Source: Prevotella sp.
GTDB taxonomy: Bacteria > Bacteroidota > Bacteroidia > Bacteroidales > Bacteroidaceae
NCBI GenBank assembly: GCA_017458005.1
Contig: JAFTGH010000033.1
Location: 1 to 62,090, forward strand
Reading direction: 5' to 3'
Length of the DNA stretch: 62,090 nt
Shown here: piece by piece, positions 61,195-62,090 of the stretch
Numbering within the stretch: the first letter of the stretch is position 1
Layout: each line of letters starts with the position of its first letter
The notes under the pieces: model-generated
What the model saw: only the letters and a program-made list of their open reading frames with translations
Told to the model about the DNA's origin: nothing
The model's database searches: none
Translations under genes and position numbers: made by a program

Positions 61195-61860
61195 ATGGCA
61201 AAAAAGAATCTATCCAAACAGAAGAAGATGGATACCCGCGTGAACTTCACGCCGATGGTAGACATGATGATGCTTCTGATCACGTTCTTCATGCTGTGTA
61301 CTACACTGGCAAAGCCACAGGCAATGCAGTTAACCATGCCGTCAAACGATGACACGAAGAATCTGAATGAAGAGCAGAAGCAGGTGACTAAGGCCTCTCA
61401 TACCATTACCCTTTACCTTGGCTCTAACGACAAGGTATGGTACATTGCCGGTCTTCCCAACTACGATGATCCCTCATGCGTGAAGGAGACCACTTACGGC
61501 AAGGAAGGTATTGAGAAGGTTCTCAATGAGCATACTACCGAGGAAGGTATCAACCCTATTGCCAAGATTAAGGTTGCCAAGAAGGAACTTGATGCCAAGA
61601 AGAATGAGTATAACTCCAAGATGACTGACGAGCAGTATCAGGAGGCGCTGAAGAAACTGAAGAAGGGTGAACTCCCCAACGGTGAGAAAGTGCCTACGAT
61701 GACCGTCATCATCCGTCCTCTGAACACTGCTACCTATGAGAACATGGTGGCAGCCCTCGATGAGATGCTGATTAGCAATGTTGATAAGTACGTCATTGAC
61801 AATGTCGACAAGATGAGTGACGACGACAAGGCACTCATCCAGAAGGCAGGTGTCAAGTGA
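61195..61860 (+). CDS. exbD: ExbD/TolR family protein (second)
   Basis: 221 residues. The membrane segment has the motif RVNFTPMVDMMMLLITFFMLCTTL with the functional Asp, and the periplasmic part contains a charged helix (KVAKKELDAKKNEYNSKMTDEQYQ) and the closing MTVIIRPLNTATYENMVAALDEM block. It starts four bases after the first ExbD and 26 bases before the TonB gene. Confidence 0.92.
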   Translation: MAKKNLSKQKKMDTRVNFTPMVDMMMLLITFFMLCTTLAKPQAMQLTMPSNDDTKNLNEEQKQVTKASHTITLYLGSNDKVWYIAGLPNYDDPSCVKETTYGKEGIEKVLNEHTTEEGINPIAKIKVAKKELDAKKNEYNSKMTDEQYQEALKKLKKGELPNGEKVPTMTVIIRPLNTATYENMVAALDEMLISNVDKYVIDNVDKMSDDDKALIQKAGVK

Positions 61861-61886
61861 TTAACCCCTAAAAAGTAGAAAGAACT

Positions 61887-62090
61887 ATGGCAAAAATAGA
61901 TCTTATAGACAATGGCTGGGTCGACCTCGTTTTCGAAGGTAAGAACCAAGCATACGGTGCTTATCAATTGCGCAAGAACACTGGCATGCGTAACCTCAAG
62001 GCGATTATCTCTATGTTCGTTGGTTTCGCTATCATCGCAGCCATCGTTATCGCCAAGGTTTCTATCGAGAACTACATCGCATCACAGAAT
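61887..62090 (+). CDS. tonB: TonB-type energy transducer, N-terminal part (cut by window edge)
   Basis: 68 codons remain before the edge. The start MAKIDLIDNGWVDLVFEGKN then QAYGAYQLRKNTGMRN and a membrane helix (LKAIISMFVGFAIIAAIVIA) is the usual N-terminus of Bacteroidetes TonB proteins; the C-terminal TonB domain lies outside the window. It completes the exbB-exbD-exbD-tonB order. Confidence 0.85.
   Translation, partial: MAKIDLIDNGWVDLVFEGKNQAYGAYQLRKNTGMRNLKAIISMFVGFAIIAAIVIAKVSIENYIASQN

Overview
The window looks like a chromosomal segment from a Prevotella-type member of the Bacteroidales (gut or rumen Prevotellaceae). Nearly every promoter I can see has the Bacteroidetes form (TTTG about 16-20 bases upstream of TAnnTTTGC), Shine-Dalgarno sites are weak or absent, and the gene content is typical: SusC/SusD pair, GldH, RicT, purH-mreBCD-mrdA-rodA order, RibBA and an ExbB/ExbD/ExbD/TonB cluster. 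The genus is an inference; no rRNA is present.

Layout. 1-7.7 kb holds small accessory genes (DUF1294, MmcQ/YjbR, GNATs, AraC plus a lipoprotein flavin reductase, YjbQ, DoxX, HD, YbjQ, acetyltransferase). A ~480-bp segment carrying a GNAT gene is duplicated at 0.8-1.28 and 4.71-5.19 kb. 7.9-10.2 kb is metY-cysK. 10.3-23.8 kb is one apparent operon of four PAS sensor histidine kinases in an A-B-A-B order, a secreted GH36 alpha-galactosidase and a MATE exporter; the first kinase has lost its phospho-acceptor histidine. 24-29 kb, on the minus strand, holds rsmA and a uronate set: orphan galactitol-type EIIC, KduI with a signal peptide, and a hexuronate-type MFS carrier. 29.1-30.6 kb is an ATPase gene with four 22-bp leader repeats, bracketed by 27-bp direct repeats. 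30.6-31.95 kb is a graveyard of gene ends, a large inverted repeat and GC-rich repeats.

32.0-42.6 kb is a compact fructan utilization locus: a membrane one-component regulator (periplasmic sugar-binding domain, one membrane helix, AraC domain), SusC, SusD, GH32, sugar MFS and fructokinase. The susC and GH32 promoters carry matching motifs at exactly the same distance from the -7 box, a probable shared operator. Fructan would be bound and imported by SusCD, cut by GH32, taken up as fructose and phosphorylated.

42.7-62.1 kb is mostly core: metF, a DNA polymerase delta'-like gene, ricT, gldH, the rod-shape cluster (minus strand), a one-domain purH, a structured region with a good promoter but no protein gene (52.9-53.3 kb), an autoregulated-looking fic gene, a tRNA-Met(CAT), a START-like protein, an LptF/G-type permease, ribBA, an aminotransferase, and the start of an exbB-exbD-exbD-tonB operon that runs off the right edge.
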